Source: Variovorax paradoxus (GTDB lineage: Bacteria; Pseudomonadota; Gammaproteobacteria; Burkholderiales; Burkholderiaceae_C). From it: 64,000 bases of DNA. Shown here piece after piece: positions 18,738-27,438 of the stretch. Made by a program: the position numbers and the translations under genes. Each line of letters starts with the position of its first letter. Position 1 is the stretch's first letter. The stretch lies in assembly GCF_009755665.1 (NCBI RefSeq), contig NZ_CP046622.1, positions 2,542,001 to 2,606,000 of the forward strand. Direction: 5' to 3'. The notes under the pieces were generated by a model. That model was given only the letters and a program-made list of their open reading frames with translations. It did not search any database and was not told the DNA's origin.

Positions 18738-19873
18738 TGCGCCGCATGATTTCAACCTTGTCGCTGCGCTGCGCGCTGTCCGTGGCTATTCTGTGCACCG
18801 GGCTCTCCGTCGCGCATGCGGCCGACGCCATACGCGTGAAGGACCTGGGCAAGCTCAAGGGCTGGCGCGACAACGCGCTGTTCGGCACGGGCATCGTCAC
18901 CGGACTCGCCGGCACCGGGGATTCGCCGGCGAACCGCACCACGCGCCAGTCGCTGGCGAACGTGCTGTCGCAGTTCAACCTGACGATCGCGCCGGAAGCC
19001 GTGCAAAGCCGTAACGTCGCCGTCGTGATGGTCAGTGCAAGTCTGCCGACTTTCGCGCGCGAAGGCGACACGCTCGACGTCACCGTGAGTTCCGCGGGCG
19101 ATGCACGCAGCCTGGTAGGCGGAACATTGCTGATTACGCCGCTGAAGGGGGCCAACGGCAGGGTCTATGCGCTGGCTCAGGGCGGCCTGTCGGTCGGCGG
19201 CTATCGCTATGACGCGAATGGCAACGTGGTCCAGAAGAACCATCCGACCTCCGGATCGGTACCGAACGGCGCTACGGTTGAAGTGGGCGTCAACGCGGCC
19301 ATGCTCGACGAACAGCAGAGAGTGACCTTCGTGCTCTCTGAGCCCGACTACACCACGGCCAGCCGGGTTGCCGTTGCCATCAACAGCCAGTTGGGCGGCG
19401 GCTTGGCGAAAGCGAAGGATGCCTCCGGCATCGAGATCGCCGTGCCGCCGGCGCAGCGCGGCGACCTGGTGAGCCTCTTCACGCGCATCGAGAACGTGAC
19501 TGTCGAACCCGACCGGCGCGCCAAGGTGGTCATCAACGAGCGTACCGGCACGGTGGTCTCGGGCGGTGACGTGCGGATCTCGAAGGTGGCCATCTCGCAC
19601 GGCGACATCAAGATCGCGATCTCGAGCCAGAACACCGCCTCGCAGCCGTTCAACATCGTGAACGGCGGGGCGGACATCCGCACCGCGATCGTGACCAACA
19701 CGCGCGTCGACGTCGAGGAGCAGGGCGGCACCGGCTTCGTGACCGGCTCCAACACGGTGTCCGATCTCGTGCAGTCGCTCGCGCGGCTCAAGACCAGCAC
19801 GCGAGATGTGATTTCGATCCTGCGCGCCGTCAAGGCCGCGGGCGCACTGCACGGGGAACTGGTCGTCCAGTGA
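18737..19873 (+). CDS. flgI: P-ring protein FlgI
   Basis: It encodes 378 residues. A signal peptide ends at VAHA, followed by the family start (IRVKDLGKLKGWRDNALFG in part, and GTGIVTGLAGTGD). Internal motifs FAREGDTLDVTVSSAGDARSL and VVINERTGTVVSGGDVRISKVA (cited in parts) are characteristic. FlgI forms the periplasmic P-ring. The start ATG 18737 overlaps the flgH stop by 1 bp (TGATG); a TTG at 18722 is possible but less likely. Here flgI is followed by flgB. The usual flgJ (rod cap/muramidase) is not present. Confidence 0.95.
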   Translation: MRRMISTLSLRCALSVAILCTGLSVAHAADAIRVKDLGKLKGWRDNALFGTGIVTGLAGTGDSPANRTTRQSLANVLSQFNLTIAPEAVQSRNVAVVMVSASLPTFAREGDTLDVTVSSAGDARSLVGGTLLITPLKGANGRVYALAQGGLSVGGYRYDANGNVVQKNHPTSGSVPNGATVEVGVNAAMLDEQQRVTFVLSEPDYTTASRVAVAINSQLGGGLAKAKDASGIEIAVPPAQRGDLVSLFTRIENVTVEPDRRAKVVINERTGTVVSGGDVRISKVAISHGDIKIAISSQNTASQPFNIVNGGADIRTAIVTNTRVDVEEQGGTGFVTGSNTVSDLVQSLARLKTSTRDVISILRAVKAAGALHGELVVQ

Positions 19874-19930
19874 CCGTGTTGCACCAGGCAATTCAACCCC
19901 ACCATCCCCAGGAAGCCTCCGGAGACAGAC

Positions 19931-20314
19931 ATGACAGATGGAATCGAAGCCGTGACCCGATCGGTGCTGGCATTGGCGCTCGACGCGGCCAGCCTGCGGC
20001 AGCAGGCCATCTCGGCCAACATCGCGAACGCCAACGCGGTCGGCTATGTGCCGCAGCGCGTGAGCTTCGAGGACCAGCTTGTGGACGCGCGACGCAGCAT
20101 GGCGCAGACGGGGCGGCTCGACGCATTCGCCCTGGGCGATGTTCGGCCGCGCATGGAAACCGTGGTGGACAGCCAGGGCGTTCCGGCGCAGGTGCAGCTG
20201 GACATGGAAGCGGCCGACATGGCACGCAACGCGGTGCAGTACCAGGCGCTGGTCAAAGGCCTCTCGCGTCATTTCGCAATCCTTTCAATGGCTGCCGGCG
20301 ACGGCAGGAAATAG
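19931..20314 (+). CDS. flgB: Proximal rod protein FlgB
   Basis: It encodes 127 residues with the rod-family N-terminus (LRQQAISANIANANAVGY) and C-terminal helix (MARNAVQYQALVKGLSRH). FlgB is a proximal rod subunit that contacts the MS ring through FliE. ATG 19931 follows GGAGACAGAC. It is two bases from flgC and probably translated with it. A 57-bp gap separates it from flgI. Confidence 0.92.
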   Translation: MTDGIEAVTRSVLALALDAASLRQQAISANIANANAVGYVPQRVSFEDQLVDARRSMAQTGRLDAFALGDVRPRMETVVDSQGVPAQVQLDMEAADMARNAVQYQALVKGLSRHFAILSMAAGDGRK

Positions 20315-20316
20315 CC

Positions 20317-20793
20317 ATGGACTACATGCAATCGTTTGCCATCAGCGCGGCCGGCATGAACGTCGAACGCATGCGCGTCGACGTCGCGGCACTCAATCTG
20401 GCCAACGCCAACACCGTGCAGAGCGTGGGCGGCAGCAGCTACCAGCCGCTTCGGGTGCTGGCGGAAGCCCCATCGTCAAACGGGGCCTTGTCGGGTACTG
20501 ACGGCGGCGGTTTCGGCGCGCTGGTCAGCCAGGGACTTGAAAGCAGCGACCTCGCGTCGCAGGCGGGTCCCTTGGCACGCATTGTTCCCGCCAATGCTGC
20601 CCCTCGGCTGGTGTACGAGCCGGGCCACCCCCTGGCCGATGAGCGCGGCTTCGTGGCCTACGCGGGAGTCGATACTGCGACCGAGATGGTCAGCATGATG
20701 AGCGCGACCCGTGCCTACGAAGCCAACGTGTCGGCCATGAACACGGCCCGCACGCTGGCGCTCAGGGCGCTCGACATCGGGAGCAACGCATGA
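20317..20793 (+). CDS. flgC: Proximal rod protein FlgC
   Basis: It encodes 158 residues. The FlgC start (FAISAAGMNVERMRVDVAA then LNLANANT) and end (TEMVSMMSATRAYEANVSAMN in parts) are clear. The central region is slightly longer than usual, with Ser/Gly-rich insertions. Start ATG 20317 is preceded by GGCAGGAA. Its stop overlaps fliE by 4 bp. Confidence 0.92.
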   Translation: MDYMQSFAISAAGMNVERMRVDVAALNLANANTVQSVGGSSYQPLRVLAEAPSSNGALSGTDGGGFGALVSQGLESSDLASQAGPLARIVPANAAPRLVYEPGHPLADERGFVAYAGVDTATEMVSMMSATRAYEANVSAMNTARTLALRALDIGSNA

Positions 20794-21146
20794 GTGGTTT
20801 TCTTCCCGTCGAGGCGCTGTCCGGGCTTTCCCAACAGGCGCAGTCCATGGTGGCCGCGGCCAACGCGCAGTCGCTGCAAGGCCCTGCCTCGGTCATGGCT
20901 TCCGGAACTTCGGCCAATCCAGTTGCTGGCTCGTTCGGCCAGCTGGTGTCCGACGGACTTTCGCAGGTCAACAACCAGTTGATCGGCAGCCAGGTCGATC
21001 TGCAGAAGCTCGCGATGGGCGACGCGCAGAACCTGCACCAGATCATGATCAACCTGGAGGAGAGTCGCGTGTCTTTCCAACTGATGATGCAGGTGCGCAG
21101 CCGCCTGCTTGAGGCCTACCAAGACATCATGAAGATGCCGATATGA
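20790..21146 (+). CDS. fliE: MS ring-rod junction protein FliE
   Basis: It encodes 118 residues. The C-terminal half matches FliE (VNNQLIGSQVDLQKLAMGD, NLHQIMINLEESRVSFQL, VRSRLLEAYQDIMKMPI). FliE links the MS ring to the rod and is an early export substrate. It overlaps flgC and fliF by 4 bp each. Confidence 0.92.
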   Translation: MSGFLPVEALSGLSQQAQSMVAAANAQSLQGPASVMASGTSANPVAGSFGQLVSDGLSQVNNQLIGSQVDLQKLAMGDAQNLHQIMINLEESRVSFQLMMQVRSRLLEAYQDIMKMPI

Positions 21147-22639
21147 GTTTTTGGCAAGGACTTACCCAGCGTGCGCGCGTCGGTCTCATCGGCGGCGCCA
21201 TCGCCATCCTGTTGATGACCGCCGGGCTGGCCTGGTGGGCATTCCACACGGAGTACCAGGCGCTGTTCACCGACCTGAAACCACAGGATGCCCAGGCGAT
21301 GACGACGGAGCTGGAGCGCCTCAAGATTCCCTACCGCCTCGGGGACAGCGGCACCTCGATCCTTGTCGACAAGACGACGGTGCACGCCACCCGCATCAAG
21401 CTGATGGGCAAGGAGTTGCCGCTGCAGGGCGCGGTCGGGCTCGAACTGTTCAACAACACCGACTTCGGCATGACGGAGTTCGCGCAGAAGATCAACTACC
21501 AGCGTGCGCTGCAAGGTGAACTCACCCGCACGATCCAGTCGCTGTCCGAAGTGCGCGAGGTCCGCGTGTTGCTGGCATTGCCCGAGCAGGGGCTGTTCAA
21601 GCAGGCGACCTCGAAGGCGAAGGCATCGATCACCCTCACGATGCGGCAGGGCCAGGCGCTGCGCGCGGAGCAGGTGGTCGGCGTCCAGCGTCTGGTCGCG
21701 GCCGCTGTGCCTGGGATGGCGACACAGGACGTCACCATTGTCGATGGCCATGGCGTGGCGCTGACCCGCGCCGAAGGCAGCAATGGCGAGACCGAGGTGA
21801 ATGGCGCGAGGCTCGAACTCAAGCGCGACACCGAAGCCTATCTCTCGCGCAAGGTCGCGGTGGTTCTCGACCGGAGCTTCGGCGTGGGGCAGGCCTTGGC
21901 CAGCGTCGACGTGACGCTGAACATGGACCAGATCCGCACCACGACGGAGGACGTGCTGCCCGCCGCGACGCGCACCGGCCTGCAGGCCACGGGCGTGGTG
22001 GTGCGCGAACGCGAAGTCCTCCGCGACAGCGGGGCATCGCTCGACACCAAGGTGAGTGATGCCGGCGGTTCGCGCAATGGAAGCGCGCAGCGCGATGTCG
22101 AATACGCCGTGGGCCGTCGCGTCGAACAGGTGGTCAGTCAGCCCGGCTCCATTCGGCGCATCCAGGTGGTGGCCGTGGTGCGCAAGGCCCTGGACGCGGC
22201 ACAGGAAGAGCAGCTGCGAAAAGTCATTGCTGCGGCGGCAGGTGCTTCGACCGACCGCGGTGATGCGGTGGTTGTGCAGTCGTTGGTGGGTGGGGCTATC
22301 CAGGGGGGCGATGCGCCGGGGGGCAGCTCGGGCGCCACCGGGGCCACGGCGGCAGAAGAGAGTGTTGCTGCCAACCCAGCGGGTGCCGCCCTGTTCGACA
22401 ACGGCAAGCCTTCTCTTTTTCAACTGCTGATTGGCGGATTCTTGATTGCTGCTCTCGCGCTGCTGCTATTCAGGGCCGGCCGTCGCGAAGCACTGCCGCA
22501 GGGCAATGAGCCCCGCCGGGCACCGCTCTCGGAAGCCGAGCGCGCGGCCGCCCTGCGAAGGGTGCGTGCGTGGATGCATGAACCTGCCGCCAGTTCTTCC
22601 ACTGTCGGCACCATGGGCGCGAGGGGGCCCAACGGATGA
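21143..22639 (+). CDS. fliF: MS-ring protein FliF
   Basis: It encodes 498 residues, slightly shorter than the roughly 530-570 usual. Membrane helices lie at about residues 14-34 and 428-447, bracketing the ring-building periplasmic part (YQALFTDLKPQDAQAM, GMTEFAQKINYQRALQGEL, LSEVREVRVLLALPEQGLF). The short cytoplasmic tail ends with LRRVRAWMHEP, resembling the helix that binds FliG in classical FliF. It overlaps fliE and the fliG-like gene by 4 bp, so a rotor-facing partner is probably retained. Confidence 0.93.
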   Translation: MSFWQGLTQRARVGLIGGAIAILLMTAGLAWWAFHTEYQALFTDLKPQDAQAMTTELERLKIPYRLGDSGTSILVDKTTVHATRIKLMGKELPLQGAVGLELFNNTDFGMTEFAQKINYQRALQGELTRTIQSLSEVREVRVLLALPEQGLFKQATSKAKASITLTMRQGQALRAEQVVGVQRLVAAAVPGMATQDVTIVDGHGVALTRAEGSNGETEVNGARLELKRDTEAYLSRKVAVVLDRSFGVGQALASVDVTLNMDQIRTTTEDVLPAATRTGLQATGVVVREREVLRDSGASLDTKVSDAGGSRNGSAQRDVEYAVGRRVEQVVSQPGSIRRIQVVAVVRKALDAAQEEQLRKVIAAAAGASTDRGDAVVVQSLVGGAIQGGDAPGGSSGATGATAAEESVAANPAGAALFDNGKPSLFQLLIGGFLIAALALLLFRAGRREALPQGNEPRRAPLSEAERAAALRRVRAWMHEPAASSSTVGTMGARGPNG

Positions 22640-23298
22640 TCTCCGCGCCTCGTCCCGCCCAACCCCAGAACGCGAGCAACGGCGTGCCTGAATCGCGCGG
22701 CGCCCGCCATGCGGCACTGTTGCTGCACGCGATGTCCCCCGAAGACCGGTCATGGATGCTTGAGGCGCTGCCCGCCTCGCAGCGGGCTGGCCTGGTACCG
22801 CTGCTGGCAGAGTTGGAAGCCCTCGGCATCGAAAGAGATCCCGCACTGATCGACGACGCGACCGCCGATGCGTCGTCTCCGGCAATGCCGGAGCAAGATT
22901 TCGCGGCCACGGCGCTGCCGCGGCTGCCCGTGTCGGACGAAGCCATGCTGCACACGCTCGATGGCGGGCAAGTGCGCGAGCTCGTCGCGTGCCTGCGGGC
23001 CGAGCCGGTGGGGCTGATCACCGAATGGCTGCGTCTGGCCGACTGGCCGTGGCGCGAGGACTTGCTCGCCGCGCTGGAGCCCGCTCAACGACGTCGGATC
23101 GAAGGCAAGCTGTTGGCAACGGAGCCCGGATTTCAGGCGCCGCCTGGCATGCGCGCGGCCATGATCTCTGCTGTGGCGGCACGGTTGCGGAAGCGGCCTG
23201 CTGGCGAAGCGCCTGCTGAGGCGCCGTGGCACAACCTGAAGCAATCGTTCAGCCGGATGTTTCGAGGCGGACCGTCTCACCGGGGTTGGCATCGATGA
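22636..23298 (+). CDS. Divergent, shortened FliG-position protein
   Basis: It encodes 220 residues against about 330 for normal FliG. The N-terminus (RHAALLLHAMSPEDRSWML) has the helical pattern of the FliG N-domain that docks on FliF. The rest is helical (LNAL-type repeats such as VRELVACLRAEPVGLITEWL and WREDLLAALEPAQRRRIEGKL). I cannot find the charged torque helix of the FliG C-domain. Position between fliF and fliH, with 4-bp overlaps on both sides, equals fliG in flagella and sctK in injectisomes. It probably scaffolds the FliM/FliN-like ring rather than generating torque; this is inference. Confidence 0.6.
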   Translation: MISAPRPAQPQNASNGVPESRGARHAALLLHAMSPEDRSWMLEALPASQRAGLVPLLAELEALGIERDPALIDDATADASSPAMPEQDFAATALPRLPVSDEAMLHTLDGGQVRELVACLRAEPVGLITEWLRLADWPWREDLLAALEPAQRRRIEGKLLATEPGFQAPPGMRAAMISAVAARLRKRPAGEAPAEAPWHNLKQSFSRMFRGGPSHRGWHR

Positions 23299-24203
23299 AT
23301 CCCGCACTGCCGGATCGGAGCGACGCCGTGCCACCGAACGCCGAGTCGTTGGCGCAAGCGGTCGTGTTGCGCGATATCGTCATGCAGGGGCAAGTGGCTC
23401 TGGCACTTCCCCGCGGCCGGAACGGCCGCGGTGCTGAGCGCTCGCAGGGAGCGACGCTGCTTTCGGTGCCATCCGGCCGGAACCCGCAGCTCGGCGTTCC
23501 GGCACCGGAGACGGACGTCTCCATCCCCGTTGGTCCGCAGGGGAGTGCGCCGGATGCCTGGGCCGATCTGGCGCGAGTGGAAGAAGAAGCCCGCCAGCGC
23601 GGCTACGAGGAAGGATTTGCCAAAGGCCGCATCGATGGGCGCGCGCGTGGCGACGAAGAGTCCAGGCTGCTCGCCGCTCAAGCGGCCGAGAAGGCTTCCC
23701 GCGACCTGGAAGATCACGCCGAGCGCATGACGCGGGAGCTGCAGCAACAGGCCCAAGCCGGTTACCAAGCCCGTGTGCAGGTGCTGGACGGCCTGATTGC
23801 GGCATTGCCACCGCAGATCGAAGCACGGCTGGCTGCCACGGAAGACGACATGCTCGCACTGTGTTTCGAAGTCGTCTGTCGCACGCTGGGCGAAAACGCC
23901 GTGCAACCCGAAGCAGTGCGGGCGCAACTGGCGCAGGCGATGGACAGCTTGCGCAGCCGGAAGCTGACGGCGATTCACATGCACCCCGACGATCTGGCCA
24001 TGCTCCAGCGGGGCCAAAGCTTGTCGCAAGGACTCTTGGGCGGGGCCGACGTGCAATGGGTCGCCAGCGCCGACGTGGTACTGGGCGGCTGCATCTTGCA
24101 ATCGCCCGAAGGCGGGCTCGACACCCGCTTCGAAACCCAACTGGCAGCGTTGCGGGAGCTGTTGCTGCAAACCCGGGCCGCGGCCCGCACCGTGGAGGCA
24201 TGA
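23295..24203 (+). CDS. fliH: Export ATPase regulator FliH
   Basis: It encodes 302 residues. A disordered N-terminal part is followed by a charged helical segment with a GxxxG-like series (RGYEEGFAKGRIDGRARGDEE, cited as RGYEEGFAKGRIDGRARGD). A globular C-domain follows (MLALCFEVVCRTLGENAV, HMHPDDLAMLQRG, VVLGGCILQSPEGGLDTRFE), as in FliH/SctL. FliH dimers hold the ATPase FliI and tether it to the C-ring. The start ATG 23295 overlaps the fliG-like gene by 4 bp and gives the normal order fliG-fliH-fliI. Confidence 0.88.
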   Translation: MNPALPDRSDAVPPNAESLAQAVVLRDIVMQGQVALALPRGRNGRGAERSQGATLLSVPSGRNPQLGVPAPETDVSIPVGPQGSAPDAWADLARVEEEARQRGYEEGFAKGRIDGRARGDEESRLLAAQAAEKASRDLEDHAERMTRELQQQAQAGYQARVQVLDGLIAALPPQIEARLAATEDDMLALCFEVVCRTLGENAVQPEAVRAQLAQAMDSLRSRKLTAIHMHPDDLAMLQRGQSLSQGLLGGADVQWVASADVVLGGCILQSPEGGLDTRFETQLAALRELLLQTRAAARTVEA

Positions 24204-24204
24204 G

Positions 24205-25614
24205 TTGAGCGCGCTCGACGTTTACCGCGAAGCCGTGAAGGGTGCCGAGCTGCACCGCCGCATCGGCTGGGTGAAGGAAATGCAGGGCCTCGCCATCGAC
24301 GCGCTCGGCCCCGATGCAGCCGTGGGTGAGCTCTGCCGCATCATGGTCCGGACGCATGGCCGCACCAATAGCGTGGCAAGGGGCGGCGAAATCAAGAGCC
24401 AGCCCGGCGTGCTCGCCGAAGTCGTGGGCCTCAAGCACGGCCGCGTCACCTTGATGCCCTACGGATCCGTCGAAGGCATCGCCGCGGGTTGCGAGGTGCG
24501 CGCGCTCGGCGCGGAGTCGCAGATCGGCGTTGGCAACAGCCTGCTCGGCCGCGTGATCGATGGATTCGGCGATCCGCTGGACGGTAAACCCAGGCCTCTG
24601 ACGCAGGTGCGCAGGCCGCTCAAGGCCGCGCCCATCAATCCGATGCAGCGCCCGCCCATCCAGCGCGTTCTCGAGACCGGCATCCGTGCCATCGATGGCC
24701 TGCTCACGCTTGGGCAGGGCCAGCGCATCGGCATCTTCGCAGGCAGCGGGGTCGGAAAGAGCACCTTGCTCGGCCTGCTGGCGCGGCATGTCAAGACACA
24801 CGCCGATACCGGCACACAGGCCAGCATCAACGTGATCGCGCTCATCGGTGAGCGGGGGCGCGAGGTGCGCGAGTTCATCGAAAAGCAGCTCGGGCCCGAA
24901 GGACTGGCACGCTCCGTCGTTGTGGTTGCCACCTCCGACCAGCCCGCACTGGCCCGCTTGCGGGCGGCCTATGCCGCGCTCGCCATTGCGGAGTTCTTTC
25001 GCGATGACGGCCACAACGTCCTGCTCACCATGGACTCGATCACCCGCTTTGCAATGGCTCGGCGCGAGGTCGGGCTCTCTGCGGGAGAACCACCGACGGC
25101 GCGGGGTTATACGCCATCGGTCTTTGCCGAGCTGCCGGAGCTCTGCGAGCGTTGCGGCACGGCCCCGGGCGGAGGCTCGATCACTGCGCTGCTCACGGTG
25201 CTGGTCGAAGGCGACGACCTCAACGAGCCCGTGTCCGATGCATTGCGCGCCATTCTCGATGGCCACGTCGTGCTGTCGCGGCATCTCGCCCACCGGGGGC
25301 ACTACCCCGCCATCGATGTGCTCAAGAGCGTGAGCCGGCTGATGCCCGAACTGGCCGACAAGGAGCAGCGTGCGCTGGCGGTCTCGGCGGTGCAGCAACT
25401 CGCCGTGCTGGAGCGCAACCGGCAGATGATCGACATCGGCGCCTACGAAAAGGGTGCGAGTGCCGAACTGGACCGGGCGATCGAGCTCGAGTCCGGGTTG
25501 CGGTCATGGCTGCGGCAGAGCACGGGCGGCGTGTCCCGCGCAGAGGCGATCCAGGGGCTGCGCGGCATCCTAACGCCGGCATCGACAGCCGCGCCCATTG
25601 GACCCAAGCCATGA
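24205..25614 (+). CDS. fliI: Type III export ATPase FliI
   Basis: It encodes 469 residues. Walker A is GSGVGKST with Lys185, Walker B is LLTMDS, and the family stretch RGYTPSVFAELPELCERCG is intact (cited in part). This F1-like ATPase powers release and unfolding of substrates. The start is TTG 24205, because the in-frame upstream region is the end of fliH and the nearby ATG at 24200 hits a stop at once. A GTG at 24232 is an alternative. It overlaps fliJ by 4 bp. Confidence 0.95.
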   Translation: MSALDVYREAVKGAELHRRIGWVKEMQGLAIDALGPDAAVGELCRIMVRTHGRTNSVARGGEIKSQPGVLAEVVGLKHGRVTLMPYGSVEGIAAGCEVRALGAESQIGVGNSLLGRVIDGFGDPLDGKPRPLTQVRRPLKAAPINPMQRPPIQRVLETGIRAIDGLLTLGQGQRIGIFAGSGVGKSTLLGLLARHVKTHADTGTQASINVIALIGERGREVREFIEKQLGPEGLARSVVVVATSDQPALARLRAAYAALAIAEFFRDDGHNVLLTMDSITRFAMARREVGLSAGEPPTARGYTPSVFAELPELCERCGTAPGGGSITALLTVLVEGDDLNEPVSDALRAILDGHVVLSRHLAHRGHYPAIDVLKSVSRLMPELADKEQRALAVSAVQQLAVLERNRQMIDIGAYEKGASAELDRAIELESGLRSWLRQSTGGVSRAEAIQGLRGILTPASTAAPIGPKP

Positions 25615-26120
25615 ACAACGCGCTCAAGGCTTCCTCGTCCGCGCGCGACGTCGATGTACGCGGCTTCGTCTATGCGCTCGAGCCGGTGCGCCAGCGGCAG
25701 CAGTGGCACATGGACAAGCTCATGGCGTCGCTCGCGCGCACGCAACAATCCCTCGTCGAAACGGAAGCACGCCTGAACGAAGTTCAGTCCCTGCACGACG
25801 AGCAGGCGCGCAGTGCCGGCCAGGCGCTGGTGCAGCGCATGCACCCCGGTGCCCACAGGGGTGCACTCGGCTTTCTGACGCATCTGCGCGACCAATGGCG
25901 AGAACTGGATGCGCAGCGGAAAGAGCAGCTTGCCGAAAGAGATCGGCTGCGCAAGGAATGCATGGCGCTGCAACTGCGTCTCGACGGAATGACCCAGCAC
26001 AGGGAGGATGCCTTGACGCAATACGCCGACGAAGTCCGACAACGCAACAGCAACGAGCAGGACCGCGACTGGCTCGCGCGCTCGGTCGTGCGCGGCCATG
26101 TGGGGGAGTCTTCGCAATGA
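25611..26120 (+). CDS. fliJ: Export apparatus coiled-coil protein FliJ
   Basis: It encodes 169 residues, almost entirely charged helix with heptad character (TQQSLVETEARLNEVQSLHD, QWRELDAQRKEQLAERDRL). Length, composition and position directly after fliI identify FliJ, the stalk that couples the ATPase to FlhA. Start ATG 25611 overlaps fliI by 4 bp, and the stop overlaps the next gene by 4 bp. Confidence 0.8.
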   Translation: MNNALKASSSARDVDVRGFVYALEPVRQRQQWHMDKLMASLARTQQSLVETEARLNEVQSLHDEQARSAGQALVQRMHPGAHRGALGFLTHLRDQWRELDAQRKEQLAERDRLRKECMALQLRLDGMTQHREDALTQYADEVRQRNSNEQDRDWLARSVVRGHVGESSQ

Positions 26121-26983
26121 GCGCCAATCCTACGCCGGCGGCGACGCTCAATTCTGCCGCCTTGCCTGTGCGGCAAGGCTCGCTCGCGGGTCGGGGCGAC
26201 ACGGTGCAACAGCAGCAGGTTGCATGGCAGCGCGAGATGGAGAGGGCGCAGTTGGCGAACTGGTTCAAGCCTCCTGTTGCTTCGGATCGAGGGGACGACG
26301 CAGTGCCGCCAGGTCGCGGACCCGAACCTCTCGCGCGCCGCGCAATCAACAGTGCGGCACGAGCCTCGGGTGCGATCGCCGGAAGCAACCCCGCCGCTGT
26401 CGGATCAGCGCCGGGTATGCCCTTGGAGCCGCTTGCTGCGGGTCTGCGGATCGGCGTGGCCGATGTCTCCGAAGGTGCCGCAGAAGCGCCGCGCGCAGCC
26501 GTTCGGTTTTCCGCAGAGATGCGCCCCGCATTCATTGCAGAACCACCCTTGGAAGCCAAGGCACCGGCGGACCTGCAGATGCGCCGTGGTGCGGTCCCGT
26601 TGTGGACAGCGGACGGCCCCGCGGCGGCCAGCGCGCCGGAGCTAGAAGCTGAAGCGGCCGACGAATCCCGAGCGCAACAACCGTCGGCGTCGGACGTTCA
26701 GCCACCGCTGCGTTTGCATGAGGAGTCCATGGCCGAAGGCCAGGCGGTGTGGATTGCCATGCGTGCGGACGACGATGCGCTGGCGGCGATGTTGCCCCGC
26801 ATCGTGGCAGACCTTCAGCACGGAATGCTGCAGGACCGCGGCCAGCGCCTCTACCAGGTCGTTTGCAACGGGCGCCTCGTCTGGCGCAATGGCTTCAATG
26901 CATCCGTGTTCAGCAACACAACCGATCCGGGTGGCGGCGGTCACCCGGCACCAGTCGATTCATACATTCAAAAGGGGGCGTGA
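26117..26983 (+). CDS. FliK-position protein (possible hook-length/substrate-switch protein)
   Basis: It encodes 288 residues. The first 200 are low-complexity, Ala/Pro-rich and probably disordered, as in FliK/SctP rulers. The last 80 form a small domain (EGQAVWIAMRADDDALAAML, LYQVVCNGRLVWRNG). I do not see the canonical Flg_hook domain motif. Position between fliJ and flgD, with overlaps of 4 and 1 bp, is that of fliK. At about half to two-thirds of usual FliK length it could set a short hook. Assignment rests on context and architecture. Confidence 0.6.
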   Translation: MSANPTPAATLNSAALPVRQGSLAGRGDTVQQQQVAWQREMERAQLANWFKPPVASDRGDDAVPPGRGPEPLARRAINSAARASGAIAGSNPAAVGSAPGMPLEPLAAGLRIGVADVSEGAAEAPRAAVRFSAEMRPAFIAEPPLEAKAPADLQMRRGAVPLWTADGPAAASAPELEAEAADESRAQQPSASDVQPPLRLHEESMAEGQAVWIAMRADDDALAAMLPRIVADLQHGMLQDRGQRLYQVVCNGRLVWRNGFNASVFSNTTDPGGGGHPAPVDSYIQKGA

Positions 26984-27384
26984 TGGCCATTGACGCAATA
27001 GGCACTACGGGCACTACCAATCTGCAGGCCAACAGCATGGGCATGGAGGATTTTCTCAAGATCCTCTTGACCCAGCTGACCTACCAGGACCCGCTGAAGC
27101 CCATGGACAACCAGCAGTTCATGGCGCAGATGGCGCAGTTCACGAGCCTGGAGCAGACCCAGCAGCTCAATACCAAGATCGCGACACTGATCAGCAATCA
27201 GGCGGCGCTGCAGTCGGTCGGGTTGATCGGAAAGACCGTCGATGTGGCGACGTCGACCGGTTCCGTCACCGGCACGGTGAGCGCGCTTTCGCTGTCGGGC
27301 GATTCGCCGTTGCTGACAGTCAAGATGGCCAGCGGTGCTGTTCTGACCGATGTCTCGCTCAGCCAGCTGGTTGCGGTGCGGTGA
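26983..27384 (+). CDS. flgD: Hook cap protein FlgD, short form
   Basis: It encodes 133 residues against about 220-240 for typical FlgD. The conserved N-terminal part is clear (MGMEDFLKILLTQLTYQDP, NQQFMAQMAQFTSLEQTQQL in parts). After the second short segment (IGKTVDVATSTGSVTGTV) the protein ends, so the Fn3-like and tudor-like cap domains are largely absent. FlgD caps the growing hook. ATG 26983 overlaps the preceding stop by 1 bp. Confidence 0.88.
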   Translation: MAIDAIGTTGTTNLQANSMGMEDFLKILLTQLTYQDPLKPMDNQQFMAQMAQFTSLEQTQQLNTKIATLISNQAALQSVGLIGKTVDVATSTGSVTGTVSALSLSGDSPLLTVKMASGAVLTDVSLSQLVAVR

Positions 27385-27438
27385 GTGCGCCGTCTCGTCG
27401 CGCGCAGCAGACGCTTTGGAATTCACGAAAGATCTCTC

